From Pseudomonas sp. HN11 (GTDB taxonomy: Bacteria > Pseudomonadota > Gammaproteobacteria > Pseudomonadales > Pseudomonadaceae), in the NCBI RefSeq assembly GCF_021390155.1, contig NZ_CP089985.1, positions 2,677,001 to 2,741,000 on the forward strand: 64,000 nucleotides of DNA, read 5' to 3'. The stretch's first letter is position 1, and the number at the start of each line of letters is the position of its first letter. Both the position numbers and the translations under genes were made by a program. The notes below the pieces were generated by a model that searched no databases, was not told the origin of the DNA, and worked only from the letters and a program-made list of their open reading frames with translations. Of the stretch, positions 9,427 to 19,900 are shown piece by piece.

Positions 9427-10404
9427 TCAGTGTTTCCAGGCGGCCGGGTTCACCAGGTTCTGCGGTCGCTCGCCGGACAACGCCTGCAACAGATTATCCA
9501 CCGCACACGTGGCCATCGCCTCCCGCGTCTCATGCGTCGCCGAACCGATATGGGGTGTGGCCACCACATTGTTCAAGCGCAACAACGGCGAGCCATGATC
9601 CAGCGGTTCCTTCTCAAACACATCCAAACCCGCCGCTCGAATGGTGCGTTGTTGCAGCGCTTGCACCAGCGCGGCCTCGTCCACCACCTTGCCCCGCGAA
9701 ATATTGATGAAGATCGTCTCCGGGCCCATCAGCGCGAACTGTTCTGTGCCGATCAACTTCTCGGTTTCAGCGGTGAGTGGCAAGGTCAGGCAGACAAAGT
9801 CGGCCTGTTGCAGCAAGTCGTTCAAGCTGCGGTACTGCGCACCGAAACGCGCCTCCACCGCTGGCTTGGGCGAATGGCTGTGGTAGATCACCGGCATGCC
9901 GAAACCAAAATGCCCGCGCTGGGCCAAGGCCTCGCCGATGCGGCCCATGCCGATGATGCCGAGGGTCTTGCCATGCACGTCGCTGCCGAAATGCGCCGGG
10001 CCGATGTTTTTGCTCCACTGGCCGGCGCGCACCATGTCGGCCAGTTCGACCACGCGCCGCGCGGTGGCCAGGATCAGCGCAAAACCGGTGTCGGCGGTGG
10101 TCTCGGTGAGCACATCCGGGGTGTTGCTGAGCAGGATGCCGCGCCCTGTCAGGTAGTCGATGTCGTAGTTGTCGACGCCTACCGACACGCTGGCTACCGC
10201 TTCCAGTTGCGGCGCCAGGTCGAGCAGCTTCGCATCCAGGCGCAGACTGGCACCCAGCAGGCCGTGGGCGCCGGGCAGGGCGTCGCGCAACTTGGCCAGG
10301 CCGGTGTCATCCAACGCTTCGATCAGTGTGACCTCGGCCTGTTCATGCAGGCGGGCCATCAGTGGCGCGGAGAGTTTCTTGTACAACACGACTGATTTTT
10401 TCAT
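9427..10404 (-). CDS. kguD: 2-ketogluconate reductase (D-2-hydroxyacid dehydrogenase family)
   Basis: 325 residues, standard length. The NAD(P)-binding Rossmann motif is GIIGMGRIGEALAQR (about 149-163). The catalytic Arg-Glu-His set is expected in NISRGKVVDE, the FEKEPLD loop and PHIGSATHET. In the kgu pathway the imported and phosphorylated sugar, 2-keto-6-phosphogluconate, is reduced to 6-phosphogluconate, which enters the Entner-Doudoroff route. The product could also be called a glyoxylate/hydroxypyruvate reductase (GhrB-like) from sequence alone; the kgu context decides. It overlaps kguT by ATGA (4 bases) and is the last gene of the operon. Confidence 0.88.
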   Translation of the reverse strand: MKKSVVLYKKLSAPLMARLHEQAEVTLIEALDDTGLAKLRDALPGAHGLLGASLRLDAKLLDLAPQLEAVASVSVGVDNYDIDYLTGRGILLSNTPDVLTETTADTGFALILATARRVVELADMVRAGQWSKNIGPAHFGSDVHGKTLGIIGMGRIGEALAQRGHFGFGMPVIYHSHSPKPAVEARFGAQYRSLNDLLQQADFVCLTLPLTAETEKLIGTEQFALMGPETIFINISRGKVVDEAALVQALQQRTIRAAGLDVFEKEPLDHGSPLLRLNNVVATPHIGSATHETREAMATCAVDNLLQALSGERPQNLVNPAAWKH

Positions 10405-11693
10405 GCGGTCTTTACCTTCAATTCCAGGTTGGGCGCCGGCGTGCGGTCACTGGCGCCGGGCTTGAGAAAAATCGTCAGCACCACCGACAGCAGCAACGCG
10501 CCGCTCATCAGCAGGTACGAAGCGCCGGGCGAACCGGTGCTGCTATTGAGATAGCCCACCAGGTACGAGCCGCCAAATGAACCGAGGGCGCCCATGCTGT
10601 TAATCAGCGCCATGGCGCCGCCAGCGACGTTGGCCGGCAGGATTTCCGGGACGATGGCGAAAAACGGACCGTAGGGCGCATACATGCAGGCCCCGGCAAT
10701 CACCAGCAAGGTGTAGGACCACCAGAAGTGTTCGGCACCCAGCACGTAGGACGCGTAGAAAGCAATCGAGGCAATCAACAACGGTGGCCATACGAAACGC
10801 TTGCGTTTTTGCAGCTTGTCCGAGCCCCAAGACACCACCAGCATGCCGATCACCGCCGCCAGGTAGGGCAGCGCCGACAGCCAGCCGGCCTCGACCATGT
10901 CCATCTGCAAGCCTTGCTTGAGGATCGACGGCAGCCACAGCACAAAGCCGTACACGCCAATGCTCCAGCAGAAGAATTGCAGGGCCAGGATGATGACCTT
11001 GGGCGAGCGGAACGCTTCGGCGTAGTTCTTCACCGCCTTGATCCCGACTTGCTCGGCGGCCAGCGCGGTTTCCAGGTCCTGTTTCTCAGCGTCGCTCAGC
11101 CACTTGGCGTCCTTTGGACGCTCATCGGCCAGTTTCCACCAGATAAACGCCCACAAGACCGCCGGTAGGCCTTCGATGATAAACATCCAGCGCCAGCTGA
11201 AATGCTGCACCAGGTAGCCTGACACCACCGACATCCACAGCATGGTCACCGGGTTGCCGAGGATCAGAAAGGTATTGGCACGCGAGCGTTCGGCACGGGT
11301 GAACCAGTGGCACAGATACACCAACATCGCCGGCATCACGGCGGCTTCGACTACGCCGAGCATGAAGCGGATCACGATCAGCATGTAGGCATTGGACACC
11401 ACGCCGGTCAGGGTGGCCAAGCCGCCCCACAGGATCAGGCTGACGAAGATCAGTTTCTTGACACTGCGCTTTTGCGCGTAGATCGCCCCCGGCACCTGGA
11501 AGAAAAAGTAGCCAAGGAAAAACAGCGCGCCCAGCAATGACGACATGCCAGGGGTGATCATCAGGTCTTCGGCCATGCCGGAGGCGGCGGCGAAGCCGTA
11601 GTTGGCGCGGTCCAGGTACGCCAGGCTGTAGGTGATGAAGACGATGGGCATGATGTACCACCAACGGCGGGTGGCGAGTTTCACGGTTTCCAT
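10401..11693 (-). CDS. kguT: 2-ketogluconate transporter (MFS, anion:cation symporter family)
   Basis: 430 residues with 12 predicted membrane helices in two halves. Seen are the MFS loop after helix 2 (AIYAQKRSVKKLIF), the opening RRWWYIMPIVFITYSLAYLDRANYGFA typical of the anion:cation symporters, and GFVLWLPSILKQG in the second half. It imports 2-ketogluconate, made from glucose in the periplasm, with protons. AGGAG precedes the ATG. The stop overlaps kguD, so translation is coupled. Sugar-acid specificity is inferred from the operon. Confidence 0.9.
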   Translation of the reverse strand: METVKLATRRWWYIMPIVFITYSLAYLDRANYGFAAASGMAEDLMITPGMSSLLGALFFLGYFFFQVPGAIYAQKRSVKKLIFVSLILWGGLATLTGVVSNAYMLIVIRFMLGVVEAAVMPAMLVYLCHWFTRAERSRANTFLILGNPVTMLWMSVVSGYLVQHFSWRWMFIIEGLPAVLWAFIWWKLADERPKDAKWLSDAEKQDLETALAAEQVGIKAVKNYAEAFRSPKVIILALQFFCWSIGVYGFVLWLPSILKQGLQMDMVEAGWLSALPYLAAVIGMLVVSWGSDKLQKRKRFVWPPLLIASIAFYASYVLGAEHFWWSYTLLVIAGACMYAPYGPFFAIVPEILPANVAGGAMALINSMGALGSFGGSYLVGYLNSSTGSPGASYLLMSGALLLSVVLTIFLKPGASDRTPAPNLELKVKTA

Positions 11694-11738
11694 GGGGTTG
11701 CTCCTGAGCTTGTTGTAGTTGTGGCAACAGGTAGTGGG

Positions 11739-12680
11739 TTAGGCAACGGATCGGATCGGTAACTCTGAACGGGCGGGCAGGCCTTCCATATCGCCACGGC
11801 TTTGCACGGCGCGACTGCCGATCCAGTTGCCGCGCTGTACCGCCTCGGGGAAGCTGAGGTTTTCCAGCAGGGCGCTGATCATGCCCACGGCAAAACCGTC
11901 GCCGGCACCGACTGTATCCACGACTTTTTCCACCCGCACGGCGGCGACAAAGCCCTGGTCCATCTGGGTACGGTAGTAGGCGCCATCCGGGCCGAGCTTG
12001 ATCGCCACGGCTTCGGCGCCCTGGTCGAGGTAGAACGCGGCGATGTCGGCCGGGTCATCGAAACCGGTGAGCAAGCGGCCTTCGCCAAGACCCGGCAAGA
12101 CCCAGTCGGCCAGGCCGGCGAGGGCGTTGATTTCACGGATCATCGTCTGTTGGTTGGCCCACAACGACGGGCGCAGGTTGGGATCGAACGACACGCTGCG
12201 CCCGGCCTTGCGCATCTGCGTCATCAGCTCGACGGACAACTCACGCGTCGCCTCGGACAATGCCGGTGGAATGCCGGTGGCGTGCAGGTGACGGGCTTGC
12301 AGCAGAGCAGGGCTGATAGCCGCGATGGACAAGTGACTGGCCGCCGAACCCTTGCGGAAGTATTCCACTTGGGGATCATCGCCCGCTTCTTCACGGGATT
12401 TGAATTGAAAACCGGTGGGGTGCGCCGGATCGACGGCCACATGCCGGCAATCCAGGCCTTCTTGGGTCAGCGTGTCGACCACAAAGCGCCCGAGGGAATC
12501 ATTGCCTACCCGGCTTAACCAGGCCACGTTGAAACCCAGGCGCGACAGGCCGATGGCGACGTTGCTGTCGGCACCCGCGATCCGTTTATGGAACTGCGTC
12601 ACTTGGGCCAGATCGCCCGTTTGCTCGGCGACAAACATCGCCATGGTTTCACCAAACGAGAGGATATCGATCTCAGACAT
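11739..12680 (-). CDS. kguK: 2-ketogluconate kinase (PfkB/ribokinase family)
   Basis: 313 residues. The PfkB family signature is intact: an early substrate motif with RIAGADSNVAIGLSRLG, and the C-terminal VDTVGAGDGFAVGMISALLE, where the Asp of GAGD is the catalytic base and the Gly-Ala-Gly forms the anion hole. It phosphorylates 2-ketogluconate to 2-keto-6-phosphogluconate. The ATG at 12680 overlaps the end of kguE by 8 bases (ATGTCTGA). An upstream in-frame start exists within kguE but would add unconserved sequence. Confidence 0.9.
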   Translation of the reverse strand: MSEIDILSFGETMAMFVAEQTGDLAQVTQFHKRIAGADSNVAIGLSRLGFNVAWLSRVGNDSLGRFVVDTLTQEGLDCRHVAVDPAHPTGFQFKSREEAGDDPQVEYFRKGSAASHLSIAAISPALLQARHLHATGIPPALSEATRELSVELMTQMRKAGRSVSFDPNLRPSLWANQQTMIREINALAGLADWVLPGLGEGRLLTGFDDPADIAAFYLDQGAEAVAIKLGPDGAYYRTQMDQGFVAAVRVEKVVDTVGAGDGFAVGMISALLENLSFPEAVQRGNWIGSRAVQSRGDMEGLPARSELPIRSVA

Positions 12681-13455
12681 GAACATGCTCCGCACGGGGT
12701 TGGCCCAGCAGGGTGAGGGTGGCGACCTGCTGCGCAGTGATTGCGACCAGGTCATCGCCTTGCAGTGGGAATTCCACAGCCCGGCTAATACCTGGAGTCA
12801 TGTGCTTGAGCAGTTGTTCCCACAAATGCAGGTCGGTGGCGCCGGGCGGCAGGGCCACCAGCTTGCCATCAGCGCGGCGTGCAACGGCCTTGCAGTGCAG
12901 GTAATCCACATGCCGGCCGAGCAGGCGCGCAGCGGTAAGGGCGGACTGGTCTTGCCACTGCCAGTTGCCGATATCGAAGGTCATCTTCACCGGCAGGCCC
13001 TGGCGTTCAACTTCGGTGAAGAAACGCTGCATGGGTTCGATGCGGCCACCGTGCAGGGTCTGGTCGTTCTCGACCAACAAGCGGACCGGGTGGCGGTTGA
13101 GCAGGGCGTGCAGGCTTTCCAGGTCGTTGGTGTCGGTAAAGTAACCGAGGGAGACTTTCAGCCAGCGTGAGCCGAACGCCTGCGCCCGATCCAGGGTGGC
13201 CGCGAGTTCGGCATTCGGTTGGGCGCGGCCGGCGACCCACAGTTCCAGGGGCGATGAGAACACCGATTCCAGGCCCTGTTGCGCTGCGGCCTGGGCCAGT
13301 TTGGTGGGGTGTTCGTGGGTTAAAAGCTCTTCTCGCCATTCGATTCGATGGGCACCGGCAGCCGCGAGTAATTGGACAAAACTCAGTTGGCCCTGCTGGC
13401 GTACCAAGTCGGCGCCGTAGCTGGAAAGGCTGATGGAGACGGGGTATTTATGCAT
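12673..13455 (-). CDS. kguE: KguE, xylose isomerase-like TIM-barrel protein of ketogluconate use
   Basis: 260 residues, a TIM barrel of the AP endonuclease-2/sugar phosphate isomerase family. Seen are HRIEWREELL near the N-terminus, LLVENDQTLHGG and MTFDIGNWQWQDQSAL with metal-binding Glu and Asp residues, and DYLHCKAV. KguE is the first gene of the kgu operon in Pseudomonas. Its reaction is not established; an epimerase or isomerase acting on the sugar acid is likely. The start codon lies only 14 bases from a PtxS operator, so the operator sits against the ribosome site (AGAGG). Confidence 0.88.
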   Translation of the reverse strand: MHKYPVSISLSSYGADLVRQQGQLSFVQLLAAAGAHRIEWREELLTHEHPTKLAQAAAQQGLESVFSSPLELWVAGRAQPNAELAATLDRAQAFGSRWLKVSLGYFTDTNDLESLHALLNRHPVRLLVENDQTLHGGRIEPMQRFFTEVERQGLPVKMTFDIGNWQWQDQSALTAARLLGRHVDYLHCKAVARRADGKLVALPPGATDLHLWEQLLKHMTPGISRAVEFPLQGDDLVAITAQQVATLTLLGQPRAEHVHV

Positions 13456-13468
13456 TGTTGTTTACCTC

Positions 13469-13482
13469 TGAAACCGGTTTCA
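13469..13482. promoter_or_regulatory. PtxS operator in front of kguE
   Basis: A perfect 14-bp palindrome, TGAAACCGGTTTCA, identical to the known PtxS site of Pseudomonas. It occupies the 45-base gap between ptxS and kguE, just before the kguE ribosome site. PtxS releases DNA when 2-ketogluconate binds, so it should switch the kgu operon on by substrate. Confidence 0.93.
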
Positions 13483-13500
13483 TTTTTGATCAAAAAATTT

Positions 13501-14520
13501 TCAGATGGGCTGGGTCGAGCCACGAACGATCAACTCGGGCAGGAAATCCAGAGTGCGCGTCGGCTCGGTATCGCCGCGCAGGCGCTTGAGCAGGCAGTCG
13601 AATGCCGTGGCGCCGATGGCCTCGGTCGGCTGGGCAAGGGCGGTAATGCCCGTGCCCACCAGTGGGTACCACTCCAGGTCATCCAGGGCGATCAGGCCGA
13701 TGTCGTCAAACAGGCTGCACCCCAGGTTCTTCAGCGCGCGGGTGCAAGCCAGCGCCGCGACGCCATTGGCACAGAACAGTGCCTTGGGGCCAGGTTTTGC
13801 GAGAAAGGTGTGCAGGTGTTGTTGCAGTGTTTCATCCAGCTCCAGCACAGCGCCGGTCAATGCCGAGCGGCTAGCGATTTCAGCCTTGAAACTGTTCAGG
13901 CGCTCCAACCGCGAACTGGTGCCATCGGTGGCTTCACTCACCATCAGCACATCGCGATAACCCTGTCGTTCGAGGTGTTCCACTGCCATACGCACCGCCG
14001 CCGGGTTGTCCAGGCCGACCAGGTCGCTGTGCAACGGCTCGACCTTGCGGTCCACCAGCACCAGGGGCATTTCCCGTTGCAGCTCCAGCAGTTGGTCGAG
14101 GTGATGGCCGAGGGTGTTCACGATCAGCCCTTCGATGTTGTACGAACGCAATGCCGCCAGGTGCTGGCGCTCCTGTTCGTCATCGCGGTCGGTGTTGCAC
14201 ACCACCAGGCTGTAGCCGTGCTGGCGGCAGGCGGTTTCAACGCCGTGCATTACGGCAATGGAATAGGGGTTGCGAATATCGGCTACCAGCATGCCGATCA
14301 GGCGGGTGCGGCCGCGTTTCAGGCCTCGGGCCATCTGGTTGGGTCGGTAGCCGAGTTGTTCGATGGCTTGCTCGATGCGCTGGGCTATGGCATCGGAGAG
14401 CAGGCCGCGGTCGTCGCCGATGAAGCGCGACACGCTGGCTTTGGACACGCCAGCGCGCTCGGCCACATCTAGCATGGTCACACGGCTGCGCTGGGCGGCG
14501 GAAAAAGTGTTCACGGTCAT
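13501..14520 (-). CDS. ptxS: LacI-family repressor of ketogluconate genes
   Basis: 339 residues, the length of PtxS. The N-terminal DNA-binding part is typical LacI (VTMLDVAERAGVSKASVSRF, hinge helix LGYRPNQMARGLKRGRT). The periplasmic-binding-protein-like effector domain follows (IGMLVADIRNPYSIAVMHGV, FCANGVAALACTRALKNLG, IGLIALDDLEWYPLV). PtxS senses 2-ketogluconate and represses kgu genes and itself. Perfect operators lie on both sides of the gene. ATG 14520 is preferred to an upstream ATG at 14604, which would include the operator in the coding region. Confidence 0.93.
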   Translation of the reverse strand: MTVNTFSAAQRSRVTMLDVAERAGVSKASVSRFIGDDRGLLSDAIAQRIEQAIEQLGYRPNQMARGLKRGRTRLIGMLVADIRNPYSIAVMHGVETACRQHGYSLVVCNTDRDDEQERQHLAALRSYNIEGLIVNTLGHHLDQLLELQREMPLVLVDRKVEPLHSDLVGLDNPAAVRMAVEHLERQGYRDVLMVSEATDGTSSRLERLNSFKAEIASRSALTGAVLELDETLQQHLHTFLAKPGPKALFCANGVAALACTRALKNLGCSLFDDIGLIALDDLEWYPLVGTGITALAQPTEAIGATAFDCLLKRLRGDTEPTRTLDFLPELIVRGSTQPI

Positions 14521-14546
14521 CGACCTTCTGTTTTTATTGGAATGAC

Positions 14547-14560
14547 TGAAACCGGTTTCA
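14547..14560. promoter_or_regulatory. PtxS operator in front of ptxS
   Basis: A second copy of the perfect palindrome TGAAACCGGTTTCA, 26 bases upstream of the ptxS start codon. Its place fits negative autoregulation, as described for PtxS in other Pseudomonas. Confidence 0.93.
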
Positions 14561-14622
14561 GGAAACCACCAAATGAGGAAAGTCGTCAAGCTGTTGTAGG
14601 ACAAAGTCGGATGGCCGGTGCG

Positions 14623-15210
14623 TCAAATCACCACACTCAGCCAAGTCGCCACCAGCAGTAACAGTGCCATGCTGCGGTTGAAGCGCTGCATCGCCCTGGC
14701 CGAACGAAACAGCCGTGCCGACCCCACGCCCAGCAACGCCCAAGTGCCCAGGCACGGCAGCGATATCAGGAAAAATATCAGGGACAGGTACACCACTTGG
14801 CTCTGGCGCTCAGCACCGTTGCCGGCAAATACGCTGACCACCGCCAGCGCCATCATCCAGGTTTTCGGATTGATCACCTGCAGGCTGGCGGCGCCGATCA
14901 GTCCAAGGGGCTTTTCGCTGGCTTGCACGTCAATGGCTTGGGCGGGCGCGCTGAAGATCTGCCAGGCCAGGTAACTCAACCAGGCGATGCCGATCCATTG
15001 CATGGCCATTTGCACCTTGGGCACATGCACTAACGACTGGCCAAACCCGCTGCCCACCACCAACACCAGGCCCGCAGCGCCCGCGCAGGCGCCGAGAATG
15101 ATCGGCAAGGCGGCCTTGAAGCCATGGCGTGCGCTGTTACTCAGCACCAGGATGTTGGTGGGGCCGGGGGTGATCGACGCCACAAAGGCGAACAATATAA
15201 ACGGCAACAT
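14623..15210 (-). CDS. LysE/RhtB-family amino acid exporter
   Basis: 195 residues, six predicted membrane helices, the normal LysE length. It opens with the family signature (FAFVASITPGPTNILVLSNSARHG), and the mid-protein LQVINPKTWMMAL is also typical. These proteins export amino acids or related molecules across the inner membrane. The substrate is unknown. The divergent or upstream AraC gene, about 55 bases away on the same strand, is its likely partner or regulator. Confidence 0.9.
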   Translation of the reverse strand: MLPFILFAFVASITPGPTNILVLSNSARHGFKAALPIILGACAGAAGLVLVVGSGFGQSLVHVPKVQMAMQWIGIAWLSYLAWQIFSAPAQAIDVQASEKPLGLIGAASLQVINPKTWMMALAVVSVFAGNGAERQSQVVYLSLIFFLISLPCLGTWALLGVGSARLFRSARAMQRFNRSMALLLLVATWLSVVI

Positions 15211-15264
15211 GACAGGAGACTCCAGTAAACCAATCGATGGAGTCGATCTTCACAAACGCACTTG

Positions 15265-16104
15265 CTACCTGTCTGGAAGATTTGAGCAGCGCTTGCGGTA
15301 CGCCGCCGGTGTCAGCCCATAGGCGCGCATGAACCACCGGCCCAGGTGGCTCTGATCGGAGAAACCCAGGGCAATGGCGACGTCCGCCGGTTGTTCGCCC
15401 CTGGCCAGCAAATGCCGGGCGCGTGCCAGGCGCAGTTGCACAAGGTAGGCGTGGGGCGGCAGGCCGAACGCGCTCTTGAACGCACGAGTCAGACGGAAAC
15501 GGTCGACGCCGCAGGCCAGGGCCAGTTCGTCCATGCCCACATCAACGTGCAGATGGGCGTGCAGATATTCCTGCGCCTTGTGTGCAACCAGCGGCAGGCG
15601 TGGGTCTTCGCGGTAGCGGGTGCGCCAGTAGAGTTGACCGGTGAGGCGCTCCAACAATTGGTCCATGGCGCGCTGGCGTACGATGCGCAATTCGCCGCTG
15701 TGCAAGGCCTGGAAAGCTTGGCTGGTGGCGAGTGCCAGCCGTGGGTCATTGGTCAAGATGCTGGCGAAACTCAATTGGCTATCCAGAGGCGCCTCTTCGA
15801 ACACTGCGCTGACTTCCCGCGCCAACCAATGCGGGTCGAGGTAGAGCATATGGTAAGTGAAGCCATCTGCGGTGGGCGCGTCGCCGTCATGCAGTTCGCC
15901 GGGCTCCACCAGGAACACCTGGCCCGGCACGCTGTTGTGGCGGGTGCGACGGCAGTTGAATTGCTGTACGCCCTGCTCGGTGACGCCGATCAGGTAGCTG
16001 TCGTGCCAGTGAGGGTCGTAGGCATGGCCTTGAAAATGCGCGCGCAGGGTCTCGATGCCGGTGTCGGCGTCCTGGGACAGGTCGATCCAGTTGTGCGCGG
16101 TCAT
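15265..16104 (-). CDS. AraC-family regulator with cupin-like sensor domain
   Basis: 279 residues. The N-terminal half is an AraC_binding cupin (FQGHAYDPHWHDSYLIGVTE, PGQVFLVEPGELHDG). The C-terminal half has the two helix-turn-helix units: VGMDELALACGVDRFRLTRA and EQPADVAIALGFSDQSHLGR, ending GLTPAAYRKRC. It lies directly upstream of the LysE exporter on the same strand. AraC regulators paired with LysE exporters usually sense the exported amino acid; that is an inference here. Confidence 0.9.
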   Translation of the reverse strand: MTAHNWIDLSQDADTGIETLRAHFQGHAYDPHWHDSYLIGVTEQGVQQFNCRRTRHNSVPGQVFLVEPGELHDGDAPTADGFTYHMLYLDPHWLAREVSAVFEEAPLDSQLSFASILTNDPRLALATSQAFQALHSGELRIVRQRAMDQLLERLTGQLYWRTRYREDPRLPLVAHKAQEYLHAHLHVDVGMDELALACGVDRFRLTRAFKSAFGLPPHAYLVQLRLARARHLLARGEQPADVAIALGFSDQSHLGRWFMRAYGLTPAAYRKRCSNLPDR

Positions 16105-16177
16105 AAAACACCGAAGCGGACTAAGTGAGGCTATTAGCGACCAACAGCGGATAGGCGTCTAGAAGGTTTGTGCAGCG

Positions 16178-16828
16178 TCAGCCGAACAGCCCGGCGGCGA
16201 TATTGATCGAGAACCCCAGGATCGCCGTGTTGAACAGAAATCCGATCAACGACTGCCCCAATACCACCTTGCGCATGCCCCGCGTGGCGACGCCCACATC
16301 GGAGGTTTGCACCGCCACGCCGATGGTGAAGGAAAAATACAAGAAGTCCCAGTAGTTGGGCGTTGTCAGGCCCTCGGCAAAACGCAACGCCGGCTCCTTG
16401 CCGTCCCAGGTGTAATACAGGCGGGCGTAATGCACGCTGAAAATCACCCCGATCAGCAACCACGAACCGATCACCGTCAGCCCGGTAAACCCGTAGTGCA
16501 GCAGGCGTTCGGAACTGGCCAGGTCTTTGCTGCCCACCAGTTCGAAGGTGATGGTCGCCAGGCTGGCGATGGCGGCGATGCAGACGGTGAACAGCACCAA
16601 CCCGGCGTTTTCATCTTCGACCTCGGCGATGCGTTTTACATCCTCGGCCTTGGCGCGGCGGGTCAGCCAGAGCATCAGTGCGAGGTAGGTCCAGACGCCG
16701 GCGTTCCAGCCCATCAGGATTTTGCTGACGAGGGTATCGGCCGGCGCCAGGATGCCCACGGCAATCCCGAACACGGCGGCGGCGGAGAGGCGAGGGTGGG
16801 TGCGGGCTAGAAAAGACATGGCGCTCAC
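16178..16828 (-). CDS. DUF1345 inner-membrane protein
   Basis: 216 residues with five or six hydrophobic segments. The DUF1345 signatures are seen: [17 protein letters not shown] and [31 protein letters not shown] with the nearby [20 protein letters not shown]. The [11 protein letters not shown] segment resembles an ion-channel pore loop, but no function is established. Single gene; ATG 16828 starts the conserved part. Confidence 0.87.
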   Translation of the reverse strand: MSAMSFLARTHPRLSAAAVFGIAVGILAPADTLVSKILMGWNAGVWTYLALMLWLTRRAKAEDVKRIAEVEDENAGLVLFTVCIAAIASLATITFELVGSKDLASSERLLHYGFTGLTVIGSWLLIGVIFSVHYARLYYTWDGKEPALRFAEGLTTPNYWDFLYFSFTIGVAVQTSDVGVATRGMRKVVLGQSLIGFLFNTAILGFSINIAAGLFG

Positions 16829-16920
16829 GAATCAGGGCAGTTGTGAGCACCATAGGTTGCGCCGCTGTAAGCGGCAAGTTAGAAGCCTGTCTGCTATTAC
16901 TTGCCGCTTGAAGCTTAATG

Positions 16921-19900
16921 CTAGCCGCTGCGTTTACGCACCAGCTTCATGACCACCACAAAGAACACCGGCACAAACACCACCGCCAGCGTCGCCGTGA
17001 TCATCCCGCCGATCACCCCCGTACCAATCGCCTGCTGGCTGGCCGAGCTGGCGCCCGTGGCAATCGCCAGCGGCACCACGCCGAGGATGAACGCCAGGGA
17101 CGTCATGATGATCGGCCGCAGGCGCAACCGTGCGGCTTTCAAGGTGGCGGTGACCAGGTCTTCACCCTGGTCATACAGGTCCTTGGCGAACTCAATGATG
17201 AGGATGGCGTTCTTCGCCGACAAGCCGATGATGGTGATCAGGCCGACTTTGAAGAACACATCGTTGGGCATGCCACGCAAGCCCACCGCGACGACCGCGC
17301 CGAGTACACCGAGCGGCACCACCAGCAACACCGACGTTGGGATCGACCAGCTTTCATACAGCGCCGCCAGGCACAGGAACACGATCAGCAGCGATAAGCC
17401 CAACAACAATGGCGCTTGAGAGCCGGACAGGCGTTCCTGCAACGACAGACCGGTCCATTCCTGGCCCAGGCCTGCCGGCAACTGGCTGACCAGTCGCTGG
17501 ATTTCGTCCATCGCCTCGCCGGTACTGTGACCCGGCGCCGCTTCGCCCGAAATCGCGATGGCCGGGTAGCCGTTGTAGCGGGTCAGTTGCGTCGGGCCCT
17601 GAGTCCATCTGGCTTCGACAAACGACGACAGTGGCACCATCTTGCCGGCGTTGTTGCGCACATTGATTTTCATCAAGTCCGCCACCTGGCTGCGCTGGTC
17701 GCCTTCGGCCTGCACCACCACCCGTTGCATGCGGCCCTGGTTGGGGAAGTCGTTGATGTAGGCCGAGCCGATGGCCGAGGACAACACATTGCCCACGTCC
17801 GCGAAAGACACGCCTAGCGCGTTGGCCTGCTTGCGGTCCACTTCCAGCTGCACTTGCGGGGCTTCGGCCAGGGCGCTTTCGCGCACGTTGGCCAGGATCG
17901 GGCTTTTCTCGGCGGCCGCGAGCAACTCGGTCCGTGCCGCCATCAGCGCGGCATGGCCGACACCACCTCGATCTTGCAGACGGAACTCGAAACCACTGGA
18001 GGTGCCCAGGCCATCCACCGGCGGCGGCAGCACCGCATAGGCAATCGCATCCTTGAGCTCGCTGAAGGCCATGTTGGCGCGGTCGGCAATCGACGAGGCC
18101 GAATCATCGCTACTGCGCTCCGACCAATCCTTGAGCGTGGTGAATGCTAGCGCGGCGTTCTGCCCGGAACCGGAGAAGCTGAAGCCCATGATCATGGTGG
18201 TGTCGCCCACCCCAGGTTCTTCGGCATTGTGCGCCTCAATCTGCTCGGCCACCTGCACCGTGCGGTTCTTGCTCGCACCCGGTGGTAGCTGGATGTCGGT
18301 GATGGTGTAGCCCTGGTCTTCCACCGGCAGGAAGGAGGAGGGCAGCCGGCTGAACATCCAGCCCAGGCCTACCAGCAGCACCAGGTAGATCAGCAGGTAG
18401 CGGCCGCTGCGCTTGAGGGCATAGGCCACCCAGCCTTCGTAGCGGTCGGTGAACTGTTCAAAGCGCTTGTTGAACCCGCCGAAGAAACCGCCCTTGGCAT
18501 GGTGCGCGCCCTTGGCAATCGGCTTGAGCAAGGTGGCGCACAGGGCCGGGGTCAAGGTCAGGGCGAGGAATGCCGAGAACAGGATCGACGTGGCCATCGA
18601 CAACGAGAACTGCTGGTAGATAACCCCCACGGAACCTGCCATGAACGCCATTGGCAGGAACACTGCGACCAGTACCAGGGTAATGCCGATGATAGCCCCG
18701 GTGATCTGGCCCATGGCCTTTTTCGTCGCCTCCTTGGGCGACAGGCCCTCGGTGGCCATGATGCGCTCGACGTTCTCCACCACCACAATGGCGTCGTCCA
18801 CCAGGATGCCGATGGCCAGCACCATGCCAAACATGGTCAACACGTTGATCGAGAAGCCCAGCAGCAACATGGTGGCAAAGGTGCCCATCAAGGCAATCGG
18901 CACGACCAGGGTCGGGATCAAGGTGTAGCGCACGTTCTGCAGGAACAGGAACATCACCGCAAACACCAGCGCCATCGCTTCGAGCAGGGTGTAGACCACC
19001 TTGGTGATCGAGACCTTGACGAACGGCGAGGTGTCGTACGGGATCTTGTATTCCACATTGGTCGGGAAGTAACGCGACAGCTCATCCATCTTGGCCCGCA
19101 CCAGGGTCGCGGTGTTCAGTGCATTGGCGCCCGGCGACAGCTGTACGCTGACCGCCGTGGACGGCTTGCCGTTCAGGCGAGTGGAGAACTGGTATTCCTG
19201 GCTGCCGACTTCCACCCGCGCCACATCGCCGATGCGCACGGTGGAACCGTCCGGGTTGGCCTTGAGCACAATGTCGGCAAACTCGGCGGGCGTCGAAAGC
19301 TGCCCTTTGACCAGGATTGCGGCGGTGATTTCCTGGGTGTTGGTACCTGGCAAATCACCGATGCTACCGGCCGAGACCTGGGCGTTCTGCGCGCTGATGG
19401 CGGCGTTTACGTCGGCCGGCGTCAGGTTGAAACCAATCAGCTTCTGCGGGTCGATCCAGATGCGCATGGCGCGCTCGGCGCCATACAGTTGGGCCTTGCC
19501 CACACCGTCGAGGCGCTTGAGTTCGTTCATCACGTTGCGCGCGAGGTAATCACTCAGCGCCACGTCATCGAGCTTGCCGTCGTTGGAGGTGAGCGTCACC
19601 AGCAGCAGGAAGCCGGCGGAGACCTTCTCCACCTGCAAGCCTTGCTGGGTCACCGCCTGTGGCAGGCGCGGCTCGACCGCTTTGAGGCGGTTCTGCACGT
19701 CGACCTGGGCCATTTCCGGGTTGGTGCCGGGCTGGAAGGTGGCGGTGATGGTGGCCGAACCCAGGCTGCTCTGGGATTCGAAGTACAGCAGGTGATCGGC
19801 GCCGTTGAGCTCCTGCTCGATCAGGCTCACCACGCTTTCATCCAGGGTCTGCGCCGATGCACCGGGGTACACCGCGTAGATCTCCACTTTCGGTGGCGCG

